A stretch of DNA of 64,000 bases from an uncultured Methylophilaceae bacterium (GCA_903870165.1 CAIQBW010000016.1:1-64000), one strand, 5' to 3'; positions 38,784 to 48,755 are shown, numbered from the stretch's first letter. Made by a program: numbers and translations. Notes: a model not told the origin generated them from the sequence alone.

Positions 38784-40223
38784 TTAAATAATCTTCGAAA
38801 ATCTCGCTCTGTTTTGATCTGTCTGTAAGTAGCTGTCAAAGTGCATCGCGATGCCTCTGACAAAGAACCAGCCACGGCTAGTGACTTGAATAGTTGCGTC
38901 ATCCACTTGAACCAAGCCTTCTTTTTCCAAAGCTTTTAAGCTAGCAAGTTCCGTTGCAAAATATTGCTTAAAGTCGATCATGTACGCTAATTCAACCGCT
39001 TCAAACTGCAACTCACCTTGGCACATCAGCGCCATAATTACCGCACGGCGCACCAGATCATCACTACTCAAGGCCAAGCCTTTAACCACTGGCAATTTAC
39101 CTTGGTTAATATGGTCGTAATACTCTTCTAAAGTTTTTGCATTTTGGCTGTAAGTACTGCCCACACGCCCAATCGCTGAAACGCCCAGTGCAATTAAATC
39201 GCAGTCTGGTTGCGTGCTATAGCCTTGAAAGTTTCGATGCAAACGACCTTGACGCTTAGCAATCGCGAGCGGGTCTGTCGGCAAAGCGAAATGATCCATG
39301 CCAACATATACATAGCCCGCGCTCAGAAAAGTAGAAATGGCTATTGAAAGCATTTCAATCTTGTCTGCAGCAACCGGTAAATCTTCTTCACGAATTTTGC
39401 GTTGGGGCTTGAAGCGTTGCGGCAAATGCGCATAAGCATAAAGCGCAATACGCTCTGGCTTAAGCTTAGCCACTTGCTGCAATGTACGAGCAAATGAAGC
39501 CGGAGTTTGTTTAGGCAAACCGTAAATTAAATCGACATTCACAGAATCAAAACCCAAACGTCTTGCTGTGCCAACTAAATCAAATACTTGTTCTGCAGGC
39601 TGAATACGGTGCACGGCTTTTTGAACTTGAGCATCAAAATCCTGCACCCCAAAACTTAAACGATTAAAGCCTAAATCAGCCAAATGCGCTAAACGCTTTT
39701 CATCCACGGTACGTGGGTCAATTTCAATCGAATACTCTCCATGCGGCGCAAGCACAAAGTTACGCTTAATCATGTCCATCAACTGAGTCAGTTCTTCATC
39801 ATTAAAGAAAGTAGGTGAACCACCGCCCAAATGAAGCTGGCTTATGGTTTGACCTTTACCCAAATGCTCAACATGCAAATCAATCTCACGGCGCAAATAC
39901 TCTAAATATTCTGTGCCGCGCTCATGTCGTTTAGTAATAATTTTGTTGCAGGCGCAATAAAAACAAAGCGACTCGCAAAATGGAACGTGTACATAAATAG
40001 ACAATGGTAATGCCATGCCGCCCACGCGACGCTTATCTAAAGCTTGTTGATAATCCTGAATGCCAAAAGCGTCCACAAAACGATCCGCCGTTGGGTAAGA
40101 GGTATAACGCGGACCAGCCACATCATATTTCTGTAACATCTCATGCGTAATTTCTTTTAAAGCATCCGTTTCGCTTTGTATTGTTTTTTTGCTTGTATGC
40201 TCTGAAATTGAGATGACTGACAT
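38784..40223 (-). CDS. hemN: Oxygen-independent coproporphyrinogen III oxidase HemN
   Basis: HemN makes protoporphyrinogen IX without oxygen using radical SAM chemistry. The cluster motif is PFCESLCFYCAC (Cys83, Cys87, Cys90, extra Cys92), preceded by GPRYTSYPTA, both diagnostic of true HemN rather than HemW. The 479-aa length is about 20 residues longer than E. coli at the N-terminus. A perfect FNR box lies 67 bp upstream, between this gene and fnr. Confidence 0.96.
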   Translation of the reverse strand: MSVISISEHTSKKTIQSETDALKEITHEMLQKYDVAGPRYTSYPTADRFVDAFGIQDYQQALDKRRVGGMALPLSIYVHVPFCESLCFYCACNKIITKRHERGTEYLEYLRREIDLHVEHLGKGQTISQLHLGGGSPTFFNDEELTQLMDMIKRNFVLAPHGEYSIEIDPRTVDEKRLAHLADLGFNRLSFGVQDFDAQVQKAVHRIQPAEQVFDLVGTARRLGFDSVNVDLIYGLPKQTPASFARTLQQVAKLKPERIALYAYAHLPQRFKPQRKIREEDLPVAADKIEMLSIAISTFLSAGYVYVGMDHFALPTDPLAIAKRQGRLHRNFQGYSTQPDCDLIALGVSAIGRVGSTYSQNAKTLEEYYDHINQGKLPVVKGLALSSDDLVRRAVIMALMCQGELQFEAVELAYMIDFKQYFATELASLKALEKEGLVQVDDATIQVTSRGWFFVRGIAMHFDSYLQTDQNRARFSKII

Positions 40224-40289
40224 GACTTACTTCCTAATTTTACAAAGTTTTACTTGTTATCACTCTGACAGCTTAACGCGCAAAAGTCC

Positions 40290-40303
40290 TTGATATAAAT
40301 CAA
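40290..40303. promoter_or_regulatory. Perfect FNR box between hemN and fnr
   Basis: TTGAT-ATAA-ATCAA matches the FNR consensus fully. It lies 67 bp from the hemN start and 134 bp from the fnr start, so it could activate hemN under low oxygen and affect fnr itself. Confidence 0.82.
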
Positions 40304-40436
40304 ATGATTAGCCACAAGAAATCTATTTTGAAACCCATCAAAATCACCATCAAATCAAAAACTAGTATTTTCAATATCTACCCTCAAATGCCTTATCGCT
40401 GTATGCTTACGTAATGAATGATCAAGCAAAAAATGT

Positions 40437-41165
40437 ATGACCGATAACACCTTCAAAGTAGCCTGCTCAAACTGTAATCTTCGTGAGCTTTGTATGCCTG
40501 TCGGCCTAGAGGTTGATGACATGAAAAAGCTTGATGAAGTGGTCGCAACTCGTCGCCAAGTAAAACAAGGTCAAATGCTGTTTAGTAACGGCGATGCCTT
40601 CACCTCGCTTTACGCGATTCGCACAGGATTCTTCAAAACCTGCATAGCTAATGAAGATGGTCGTGAACAAGTAACTGGCTTTCAAATGGCGGGAGAAATT
40701 ATCGGCCTTGACGGTATCGTTACCGACCAACACAGTTGTAACGCCGTTGCACTCGAAGACGCTGAAGTCTGCGTGATGCCATTTTCCAACGTTGAAGAGC
40801 TTTCACGCGAATTTCCTGTGTTACAGCGTCACGTACACAAAGTAATGAGCCGAGAGATTGTTCGCGAGAATGGCATGATGATGATGCTAGGCAATATGCG
40901 CGCTGAAGAGCGCTTAGCTGCTTTTCTACTCAATCTAGTGCAACGTTTACACGCCCGCGGATTCTCACAATCTGAAATGATTTTACGCATGACACGTGAG
41001 GAAATTGGCAGTTACCTTGGCCTCAAGCTTGAAACAATTAGCCGTACATTCTCGAAGCTAAGCGATGACGGAATTATTGAAGTCAAACAACGTTACGTAA
41101 AAATCCTTGCGCCTGATGAATTGAAAAAGATTTTCAATCCGCAGTCTTGCCAAACCTGTATATAA
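40437..41165 (+). CDS. fnr: Oxygen-sensing transcription regulator FNR
   Basis: FNR carries an oxygen-labile 4Fe-4S cluster and switches genes between aerobic and anaerobic modes. The cluster cysteines are Cys10, Cys13, Cys19 (ACSNCNLRELC) and Cys112 (AEVCVMPF). A cAMP-like fold and dimer helix follow, then the HTH with REEIGSYLGLKLETISRTFSKL; the E..SR core is the FNR DNA-reading motif that selects TTGAT. Two perfect FNR boxes lie nearby. The radical-SAM gene begins 3 bp after the stop. Confidence 0.95.
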   Translation: MTDNTFKVACSNCNLRELCMPVGLEVDDMKKLDEVVATRRQVKQGQMLFSNGDAFTSLYAIRTGFFKTCIANEDGREQVTGFQMAGEIIGLDGIVTDQHSCNAVALEDAEVCVMPFSNVEELSREFPVLQRHVHKVMSREIVRENGMMMMLGNMRAEERLAAFLLNLVQRLHARGFSQSEMILRMTREEIGSYLGLKLETISRTFSKLSDDGIIEVKQRYVKILAPDELKKIFNPQSCQTCI

Positions 41166-41168
41166 AAA

Positions 41169-42032
41169 ATGGCTGATGACCAATACCTTACCGTCGCAGA
41201 CCATAACCGTGACGTTAGTGGCTTAACTTATATCTACCCAGTTGTGTCTCGCCGTGCTGGCGGCGTTTCTATCGGCATCAATCTCAATATCAATAACGCC
41301 TGCAATTGGCGCTGCTTATATTGCCAAGTACCCAATCTCACACGCGGCACGCCGCCACCAATTAATCTACAATTACTCGAAAAAGAGTTGCGTGACTTTC
41401 TTGAATATATTGTTAATGGCGACTTTATGGAGCGCTATGTAGCTGAAGGCGACCGCAAGCTTCAAGACATTGCTTTCTCTGGCAACGGCGAGCCCACTAG
41501 TGCAAAAGAATTTCCTGAAGTGCTTAAAATTGTTGAAAAGCTCTTGAATGAATTTGATTTATTAAATTCAACTATTGCACACCCAATTAAAGTTCGCTTG
41601 ATTACTAATGGTAGCTTGATGGATAAGCCACATGTTTTAGCAAGCATGCGCCACCTCGCCAAAATTAATGGTGAAGTATGGTTTAAGGCTGATGCCGGGA
41701 CATCCGAGGGTGTCGCCAAAATCAATGATGTCAACATCAATATCCCGAGTGTAATTAAGCGCATCAAAGCTTGCGCCGCTGCTTGTCCAACTTTTGTGCA
41801 AACGTGTATGGTGGCGATTGATGGTGTTGCGCCAACCGAAGACGAAGTAACGGCTTATATTGAATTGCTACAGCAAGTAAAACAGGCTGTTCAAGGCGTC
41901 CATTTGTATGGCCTTGCAAGGCCATCTATGCAGGCTGAAGCGCCTCGATTAAGCCGTCTTTCATCAGAGTGGCTTGAGGGTGTAGCGAAAAAAATTAGAG
42001 CGATAGGCTTAAAAGCTTTTGTGAGTCCATAA
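41169..42032 (+). CDS. Radical SAM protein
   Basis: The 287-aa protein has the radical SAM cluster NACNWRCLYCQVPN (CxxxCxxC) near residue 44 and further cysteines in ACAAACPTFVQTC that could bind another cluster. It matches the COG0731-like group of uncharacterised radical SAM enzymes. It is almost certainly cotranscribed with fnr (3-bp gap), suggesting a role in low-oxygen metabolism, which is inference. The reaction is unknown. Confidence 0.85.
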   Translation: MADDQYLTVADHNRDVSGLTYIYPVVSRRAGGVSIGINLNINNACNWRCLYCQVPNLTRGTPPPINLQLLEKELRDFLEYIVNGDFMERYVAEGDRKLQDIAFSGNGEPTSAKEFPEVLKIVEKLLNEFDLLNSTIAHPIKVRLITNGSLMDKPHVLASMRHLAKINGEVWFKADAGTSEGVAKINDVNINIPSVIKRIKACAAACPTFVQTCMVAIDGVAPTEDEVTAYIELLQQVKQAVQGVHLYGLARPSMQAEAPRLSRLSSEWLEGVAKKIRAIGLKAFVSP

Positions 42033-42058
42033 CCAATAAAACAAATCTTGCAGGCAAT

Positions 42059-42087
42059 AAAAAAGGCACAGAATTCTGTGCCTTTTT
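42059..42087. terminator. Bidirectional terminator between the radical SAM gene and gnd
   Basis: AAAAAAGGCACAGAATTC continues as CTGTGCCTTTTT, forming a perfect palindromic stem with A and T tails between convergent genes. Confidence 0.9.
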
Positions 42088-42103
42088 CGTTTTAAGCTAA
42101 AGC

Positions 42104-43615
42104 TTAAATTTCGTACTGTGGACGACCTGCTTCTGGCCAGTCCAAGTGGTAGAACTGACCACGCGGTTGGTCAACACGCTCGTAAGTGTGCGCGCCGAAG
42201 TAATCGCGTTGTGCTTGCAACAAGTTTGCTGGAAGCACTGCGCTACGGTAGCCATCATAATATGAAAGCGCTGCGCAGAAGCCTTGTGCAGGAATACCAT
42301 TCGTCACTGCTAAAGCAATGACTTTACGCCAGCCAGCTTGGCCGTCGTTCATTGCTTGTGTGAAATATGGATCTAACATCAAGTTTTTCAAGCGTGAATC
42401 AAGTGCATAAGCGTCCGTGATTTTTTGCAAGAAACGTGCGCGGATGATACAACCACCGCGCCAGATTTGTGCGATTTCACCGAAGTTCAATTTCCAGTTG
42501 TACGCAACTTGTGCTTTATCAATCAATTGGAAGCCTTGGGCGTAAGCACAAATTTTTGAGCAATACAAAGCGTTTTTAATCGCCTCAATAATTTCTTTCT
42601 TGTCAGATTCAGTTTTAACCACTGGACCTTTAAGAATCTTGCTAGCTTCAACACGCTCTTCTTTCAAGCTTGAAAGTGCACGTGCGTAAACTGCAGCTGC
42701 GATTGCATTCGCTGGCGCACCTAATTCAAGCGCATTAGCCGCAGTCCATTGGCCTGTCCCTTTTTGACCAGCAGCGTCCATCACCATATCAACCAAATAA
42801 CCCTTACCAGCTGGGTCTTTTTGTTGAAGAATATCGCCAGTGATTTCAATCAAGAAACTTGATAATTCGCCTTTGTTCCATTCTTCAAAAATCTTACCGA
42901 TTTCGCCAGCTTCCATACCAAGCAAGTTTTTCATCAACCAGTAAGCTTCGCAAATCAATTGCATGTCGATATATTCAATACCGTTGTGCACCATTTTCAC
43001 ATAGTGACCTGCGCCGTCTGGGCCGATGTATTCAGCACAAGAGAAACCGCCTTCAACAGGCTTGCCTGGTTTACCGCCTTCTAAAGGTACGCCAGTTTTC
43101 GGATCAACTTTAGCTGCAATATCACGCCAGATTGGCTCTAAGCTCGCCCATGCTTTACGTGTGCCAGAAGGCATCAAGCTTGGGCCAAAACGCGCACCAG
43201 TTTCACCACCAGAAACGCCCGAACCAATAAAGTCGATACCTTTAGCTGCTAATTCTTTTTCACGACGAATCGTGTCAGTCCATAAAGCATTACCGCCATC
43301 AATGATGATGTCGCCTTGCTCTAAGAATGGTAATAATGCATTAATAGTCACGTCTGTCGCGCTACCTGCTTTTACCAATAAAATAATCTTACGTGGGCGC
43401 TTAATGCTCAACACGAAAGAAGCTAAATCCGCATGACCCACAACATTTTCATGTGAAGGCTCATTCTTCTTACACTCTTCAATAAAATTCACCATTTTTT
43501 TAGGGTCGCGGTTGTATACCGCAATGGTGTAGCCATGATCGGCAATATTGAGGGCAAGATTTTGCCCCATCACAGCAAGGCCAACGAGGCCAATATCAGC
43601 ATTTTTAGTGGTCAT
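42104..43615 (-). CDS. gnd: 6-phosphogluconate dehydrogenase (decarboxylating)
   Basis: Gnd oxidises 6-phosphogluconate to ribulose 5-phosphate and CO2. Features are [16 protein letters not shown] (NADP fold), [43 protein letters not shown] (catalytic Lys) and the C-terminal [10 protein letters not shown]. At 503 aa it is the long dimeric form. In RuMP-cycle methylotrophs it closes the dissimilatory formaldehyde oxidation cycle; that pathway role is inferred from lineage. Confidence 0.97.
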   Translation of the reverse strand: MTTKNADIGLVGLAVMGQNLALNIADHGYTIAVYNRDPKKMVNFIEECKKNEPSHENVVGHADLASFVLSIKRPRKIILLVKAGSATDVTINALLPFLEQGDIIIDGGNALWTDTIRREKELAAKGIDFIGSGVSGGETGARFGPSLMPSGTRKAWASLEPIWRDIAAKVDPKTGVPLEGGKPGKPVEGGFSCAEYIGPDGAGHYVKMVHNGIEYIDMQLICEAYWLMKNLLGMEAGEIGKIFEEWNKGELSSFLIEITGDILQQKDPAGKGYLVDMVMDAAGQKGTGQWTAANALELGAPANAIAAAVYARALSSLKEERVEASKILKGPVVKTESDKKEIIEAIKNALYCSKICAYAQGFQLIDKAQVAYNWKLNFGEIAQIWRGGCIIRARFLQKITDAYALDSRLKNLMLDPYFTQAMNDGQAGWRKVIALAVTNGIPAQGFCAALSYYDGYRSAVLPANLLQAQRDYFGAHTYERVDQPRGQFYHLDWPEAGRPQYEI

Positions 43616-44854
43616 TTTCTTCTCTTTTGGAGTTGTTTAATGGATGTGAAATGGCGCTTCACCAAATCAACAGAGGCAGAATTATAAATCGAATTCGCTT
43701 GCAAAGCGCGCACTAAATCCGAATTAATCCAAAATCATTAAATTCATAGAAGTTTTGGAGGGTTTTTAACAAGCAAATAATAAAAAACTTCATGTACTGA
43801 TGAAAAATGCAAATTTGGATCGTATTAGATTAATAAATTTACAAAAGCTATTTAAGAAATCAATTTGATTTAAAACATAAGGATACATATGCCATATTTA
43901 ACATATTTTATTTTATTTAATAATTGACCATAAAGCACACTAAATCAATGTTTTTATTTTGAATTTTTGCATGATAAAATTCAATAAAACTAATAAAATG
44001 AACAAATTAAAATAGTGACATTTAAAATTTAAACGTTTTTCGAATTACACCTATTAAAGTTTATCTAATACATACCAGTTAAAACAGGCTTAAAAACTTG
44101 AAGAAGAATATTAAACACAAATTGACAGCAGTCGCCCCTTTAAGATTTGCAACCAAAGCAAGCGTCACAATGGGCACATATCTTATATTCTCATTCGGTA
44201 TATGTGCTTTAAACCAGGATGCAATCGCTGCAGATTTACAAGCCTTAAATTCAAAGCCAAACACAACCCTATCGGCGGCGGCAAATGCAGCAAATGCTGC
44301 TGTGGCCGCTGCAAACTCTGCTGCGCTGTTATGCTTGCTGCAGCAAAACGTGTCATTGCTTTGGATGCTGGCAAGGTAATCGCTGATGGCGACCGTGAAA
44401 AACTCGTCCGAGTTAACTAAGCATCCTTTTAAGTAGAGCAAAGCGGGGGGGTCTCCACGAGTGTGGCTGAAAAGTTTAAATGCAAGTTTTTAGCCCCGCT
44501 ATTATTTGTATTGGTATCACTTAGCCTCTATTTGGTTTACCTTAGATGCTTCTACCCGCCACCTTTCGCACCTATTGTTAAACCCCATTTCAAACGCACG
44601 CCCCTCCTCGCGCTCCTCCTTCACACTATTAATCTAAAAGCGGCATTGCCGTTTTAGCTGAGCACAATAACTGCTCAGCATTCGTATTAATTGCAATGAT
44701 TTTATGTTTCTGAGGTTTAAATTGATGCATCCATGGCTTTACTATCGGCTTTTTAAGTTAATTTTGTTAACTATGCATTATTTGCGCTTCGGGCAAAGCA
44801 AAAAGTAGGCGGCAAATTTAAGTATAATGAATCTCCATTTATCATGACCTCGCT
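43616..44854. other. AT-rich, nearly gene-free region between gnd and the AI-2E-type exporter
   Basis: In this 1.24-kb stretch, 43700-44080 is very AT-rich with no ORF. 44098-44420 has broken coding fragments (listed separately), followed by a G7 run at 44445-44451. A 64-codon GTG-started frame at 44463-44657, with one hydrophobic segment, is too weak to call. No tRNA or clear terminator is seen. Confidence 0.5.
44098..44420 (+). pseudogene. Degenerate fragments: exported Ala-rich peptide and an ABC-ATPase-like C-terminus
   Basis: The first frame (TTG start, 93 aa) has a signal-like segment (MGTYLIFSFGICALNQDAIAAD) and an Ala/Asn-rich tail. A second frame (44331-44420) reads LAAAKRVIALDAGKVIADGD, which resembles the last turn of ABC transporter ATPases (RVIVLDxGKIVADG). 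The two frames overlap out of phase. I read this as a decayed remnant of uncertain origin. Confidence 0.35.
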
Positions 44855-45847
44855 ATGAACAACATCAAACTCAGCAGTTTTATTGCCATCTCTTCTCTCA
44901 TCTGCATGGTGCTCGTTTTACACATGGCGCCTACCCTACTCATCGGCATGCTGATTTATTTACTAGCTAAAAGATTGGGAGACAAGCTCAGTCTAAAAAT
45001 GCCAGAAAAGCCAGCGCGGTTAATTGCCGCCGTATTGATTACCGCCATCATAATTGGCGGGCTAACCAGTGTAGGGATCCTATTATCAAAGACGATAGGC
45101 AATGAACAAAACTTAGCTGGCTTGGCTGCCAAGCTTGGTGAGAGCGTTAACGACATTCGAAATGATTTGCCTCCAACTCTACTCAGTTACTTGCCAGATA
45201 GCCTACTCTCACTAAATGGCTCAGTGAGCGATTTAATTAAAGAGCACACACGAGAACTTGGCGGTGCAGGCAAGGAAGGTCTTCATACTTTCGCGCATAT
45301 CTTAATCGCGATCGTTGCGGCCCTTTTATTATCTGTAGATTCTTTTTCAACACTTGCAAAAGCTCAACCTTTTGCCAAAGCGATGCGTGAGCGAATCCAA
45401 TTATTTGGCAAAGCATTTGAAAATATCGTATTTGCACAAATCAAAATTTCAGCGATTAACACCTTGCTCACTGGCATTTTTTTGTTAATTGTTTTGCCAC
45501 ATTTTGGCGTCAATTTACCCTACAACAAAACCTTGGTGATCGTCACATTTTTTGCTGGCTTACTCCCAGTCATTGGCAACCTCATTTCCAACACGATCAT
45601 CACGGTCATCAGCATAGGCGTTTCCTTCAAAGTGACGATTGCTGCTTTGGTATTTTTGGTGGGCGTCCATAAACTTGAGTATTTCATTAATGCCAAAATT
45701 GTTGGGAGCAGAATTCATGCTACCGCTTGGGAGCTTTTACTCGCGCTTCTTATCATGGAGGCATTGTTTGGTATTACCGGTTTGTTAATCGCTCCCATCC
45801 TTTACGCATACATCAAATCCGAGCTATTACTAGCAAAGTTGATTTAG
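44855..45847 (+). CDS. AI-2E family (PerM/YdiK-like) membrane protein
   Basis: The 330-aa protein has about seven hydrophobic segments, with the C-terminal pattern NTLLTGIFLLIVLPHFGV, FFAGLLPVIGNLISNTI and MEALFGITGLLIAPILYAYIK typical of AI-2E family transporters. These export diverse small molecules or act as Na+/H+ antiporters; the substrate is unknown. DUF455 and helicase genes follow closely. Confidence 0.8.
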   Translation: MNNIKLSSFIAISSLICMVLVLHMAPTLLIGMLIYLLAKRLGDKLSLKMPEKPARLIAAVLITAIIIGGLTSVGILLSKTIGNEQNLAGLAAKLGESVNDIRNDLPPTLLSYLPDSLLSLNGSVSDLIKEHTRELGGAGKEGLHTFAHILIAIVAALLLSVDSFSTLAKAQPFAKAMRERIQLFGKAFENIVFAQIKISAINTLLTGIFLLIVLPHFGVNLPYNKTLVIVTFFAGLLPVIGNLISNTIITVISIGVSFKVTIAALVFLVGVHKLEYFINAKIVGSRIHATAWELLLALLIMEALFGITGLLIAPILYAYIKSELLLAKLI

Positions 45848-45860
45848 GGATATTTGCAAT

Positions 45861-46655
45861 ATGGAACTCCGCGCACAGGCGCTATACATCTTGTCTCAAA
45901 CCAACTTCACAGACAAGACCAAAGCCGTAGCAGCGTTATCTAACGCTTGGGCATCTGGAGGCTGTAGCTTAGATACAAGCATTAAATTTGAAGTGCCAAA
46001 CAACATTCCTGGCCTACCAATCAAGCCAGATTTAGTTTCTCCCAAAGATGTCGCTCGCCGGAATATGCGCACTACTGAAGGCCGTGCGGTCATGATTCAC
46101 GCCCTTGCCCATATTGAGTTTAATGCGATTAATTTAGCTTTAGATGCGGTTTGGCGATTTGCAGATATGCCTCAAGAATATTACGCTGACTGGCTCAAAG
46201 TCGCGGTTGAAGAGGCTTACCATTTTACTTTGCTCAACGAGCACCTCATCAAGTTAGGTTATATTTATGGTGATTTTCCTGCGCACAATAGCTTATGGGA
46301 AATGGCGACCCGAACGACGGATGACATCCTAGCGCGCATTGCTTTAGTGCCCCGAACAATGGAAGCGCGTGGGCTCGACGCTTCGCCCGCGTTACGTTCA
46401 AAAGTAGCGCAAGTGGGCGATATGGAAGCTGCAGTGATTTTAGATATTATTCTGCGGGATGAAATTGGGCACGTAGCTATCGGCAACTTTTGGTTTAATT
46501 GGCTGTGTGAAACGCGTGGTTTGGAGCCAATAAGCGCTTATGCTGCATTGGCAAAACAATATGAAGCACCAACACCTCGGAAGCCTTTTAATCATCAAGC
46601 AAGGCTAGCGGCTGGTTTTACCGAACAAGAGCTCGCTTGGCTAGAGAATGCATAA
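45861..46655 (+). CDS. DUF455 ferritin-like protein
   Basis: This 264-aa protein matches DUF455, a ferritin-like four-helix family. Likely di-iron ligands lie in HALAHIEFNAI, VAVEEAYHFTLLNEHL and ILRDEIGHVAIGNFWF (Glu and ExxH motifs), with RNMRTTEGRAVMIHA and LVPRTMEARGLDASP also conserved. The catalysed reaction is unknown. It starts 13 bp after the exporter and overlaps the helicase gene by 8 bp. Confidence 0.85.
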   Translation: MELRAQALYILSQTNFTDKTKAVAALSNAWASGGCSLDTSIKFEVPNNIPGLPIKPDLVSPKDVARRNMRTTEGRAVMIHALAHIEFNAINLALDAVWRFADMPQEYYADWLKVAVEEAYHFTLLNEHLIKLGYIYGDFPAHNSLWEMATRTTDDILARIALVPRTMEARGLDASPALRSKVAQVGDMEAAVILDIILRDEIGHVAIGNFWFNWLCETRGLEPISAYAALAKQYEAPTPRKPFNHQARLAAGFTEQELAWLENA

Positions 46656-48183
46656 AAAACTTACCAGTAAATTAGCGCTAGATGAATTTTCCAACAGTTA
46701 CGAAGTGGCGCGTAGTTTAAATCGTCAAATCCATTTCCATTTAGGCCCTACCAATTCAGGAAAAACCTATCAAGCACTCCTCAAACTGCAAGCAGCTGAA
46801 TCGGGCGTTTATCTTGCTCCACTGCGCTTGTTGGCGATGGAAATTCGAGACCGGTTGATGGAAGTCGGCGTACCTTGTAACTTAATTACGGGCGAAGAGC
46901 GCCAATTAATTTCTGGCGCAAAACACACTGCTTGCACGGTCGAAATGATGAATCCAAATCAAGCGGTGGAAGTCGCAATTATTGATGAAATTCAAATGCT
47001 ACAAGACGAAGCGCGCGGTTATGCGTGGACTGCAGCGCTCATTGGCGCCCCAGCAAAAGAGGTGTTTATATGTGGCGCAAATAGTGTCACCGCCCCATGT
47101 ATCAGAGCTATTGAATCATTAGGAGAACAATACGACATTACGCATTTGGAAAGAAAAACGCCTTTATTGCTTGAACATGAAGGCGTAAGCGGTAAAAAAT
47201 ACAATCGCGCCAACCTAAAAGGCAAGCTGCAAAAAGGCGATGCCGTGATTGCCTTTACGCGCAAAGACGTCCTAACTTTAAGCGCAAGATTTCGCCAATG
47301 GGGACATGGTGTAGCCTCAATCTATGGTGCATTATCCCCTGAAGTAAGGCGCACTGAATCCAAGCGATTTTGTGAGGGGGATGCTGATATTTTAGTAGCA
47401 ACAGACGCCATCGGAATGGGGCTTAATTTACCGATTCGTCGTGTGATTTTTTCCACCATTGATAAATTTGATGGGGTGGCTAGTAGGCCTATTAATGCCA
47501 CAGAAGTGCGCCAAATTGCTGGTCGTGCTGGCCGCTTCGGCATTTATGAAACAGGCTATGTGAGCGCGTTTGAAAACGATGAATTAATCCACCTCGAGCA
47601 CATGCTGACCACATCTGATGTGGCTAACTTGCAAAAGCTACCCATCTCACCAAGCTTCACCCAAATATCTGAAATCGCAGGCACGCTTCATACTTATAAA
47701 ATCAGTGAGGCGATGACTTACTTTGCTGAACGCATGCGCATCAATAGTGATCTGTTTGAAATTGCGCCCTTGCAAACACAAACCCAGCTTGCTTTCTTAG
47801 TCGATGAATATGCGCCTAAACTCAACTTAAAAGACAAGTTTATCTTTACTTGTGCGCCGACTGGATGGGATAAGCCACGTGAGCGAGATTATTTCTTAAG
47901 CTGTTTAGATTGTGTAGCAAATAACCAAAAGAAAGCACTACCAGAAAATATTACTTGGCTAAACTCAACCAGCCCAAAGCATTTAGAAGACGCAGAGGAT
48001 TTGAGTAAAGACATCAGCTTATACGCTTGGCTAGCGCATAAGTTTCCCAAGCACTTTTATCAGTTAGAAGACTTGCCTATCTTGAGAAATAAGGTGAGTC
48101 GATACATTGAAGCGGCTTTATTGGTTCAAGCCGGATATAAAGACACATCAAAAGAATTAATGTATCAACTAGGTCAGAGTTAG
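46648..48183 (+). CDS. SUV3-like ATP-dependent RNA helicase
   Basis: The 511-aa DExH-like helicase has Walker A in HLGPTNSGKTYQALLKL, motif II IDEIQM, and motifs V-VI VATDAIGMGLNLPI and EVRQIAGRAGRFG. This pattern is that of mitochondrial SUV3/SUPV3L1, found in some proteobacteria. It should unwind RNA and perhaps aid degradation by PNPase. It is translationally coupled to the DUF455 gene and convergent with lexA, overlapping its stop by 3 bp. Confidence 0.88.
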   Translation: MHKKLTSKLALDEFSNSYEVARSLNRQIHFHLGPTNSGKTYQALLKLQAAESGVYLAPLRLLAMEIRDRLMEVGVPCNLITGEERQLISGAKHTACTVEMMNPNQAVEVAIIDEIQMLQDEARGYAWTAALIGAPAKEVFICGANSVTAPCIRAIESLGEQYDITHLERKTPLLLEHEGVSGKKYNRANLKGKLQKGDAVIAFTRKDVLTLSARFRQWGHGVASIYGALSPEVRRTESKRFCEGDADILVATDAIGMGLNLPIRRVIFSTIDKFDGVASRPINATEVRQIAGRAGRFGIYETGYVSAFENDELIHLEHMLTTSDVANLQKLPISPSFTQISEIAGTLHTYKISEAMTYFAERMRINSDLFEIAPLQTQTQLAFLVDEYAPKLNLKDKFIFTCAPTGWDKPRERDYFLSCLDCVANNQKKALPENITWLNSTSPKHLEDAEDLSKDISLYAWLAHKFPKHFYQLEDLPILRNKVSRYIEAALLVQAGYKDTSKELMYQLGQS

Positions 48184-48755
48184 TATTTCCTGAATTGCCC
48201 GACTACTACCCCAAAAATTTCTAATTGGCCTTGAGGTCGAATGGTTGGATAGGCTTTATTGGCAGGATAAAGCACGAACGCTTTACCTTCGCGACCTAGC
48301 GTTTTTAATGTGAATTCATTATCGACAATCGCTACCACGATATCGCCGATGTTTGCAGTTTGTTTTTTCTCGACAATAACAACGTCATCTTGAAAAATGC
48401 CAGCGTCTATCATTGAGTCGCCTTTGACGGTGATTAGCACCGTGTCAGATGGTCGCTCAATCAAATAATCATCAATGCTCAAACTATCACTTCTGTCGCT
48501 CAATGCGGCGGTTGCGAAGCCTGCTTGCACTGTACTCTCTGCGAGCACACGGTCAAAAAAACGACGCCCTGGCTTAAGTCTGCCATCTGGCGCAGACTCA
48601 ATGAAGTTCAAAAGTTTTAAGCGAGCAACTAGGGCAGTCACTGCATTTTTAGACTTAAAACCTAATAGTTGAGCGATTGCAGCGTAAGACGGCAAGATTT
48701 TTTGATCCGCATAATAGTCTTGAAGCTTGCCTAAGTAGTAGATGTCATTAGCCAT
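48180..48755 (-). CDS. lexA: LexA-family SOS repressor
   Basis: The N-terminal winged-helix-like DNA-binding domain (residues about 5-65, LGKLQDYYADQKILPSYAAIAQLLGFKSKNAVTALV) is followed by a self-cleaving S24 peptidase domain with the Ala78-Gly79 cleavage site, Ser114 (KGDSMI) and Lys151 (EFTLKTLG). RecA-stimulated autocleavage relieves repression. I start at MANDIY (48755); upstream codons overlap the operator. It is shorter and more divergent in the N-terminal domain than E. coli LexA, so it could be a second LexA. Confidence 0.88.
   Translation of the reverse strand: MANDIYYLGKLQDYYADQKILPSYAAIAQLLGFKSKNAVTALVARLKLLNFIESAPDGRLKPGRRFFDRVLAESTVQAGFATAALSDRSDSLSIDDYLIERPSDTVLITVKGDSMIDAGIFQDDVVIVEKKQTANIGDIVVAIVDNEFTLKTLGREGKAFVLYPANKAYPTIRPQGQLEIFGVVVGQFRKY

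Noticed and set aside
44463-44657. 64-aa GTG-started small membrane protein
   Set aside because: It has one hydrophobic segment but a Pro/Leu-rich tail, no ribosome site and no recognisable family, and it lies in a decayed region.
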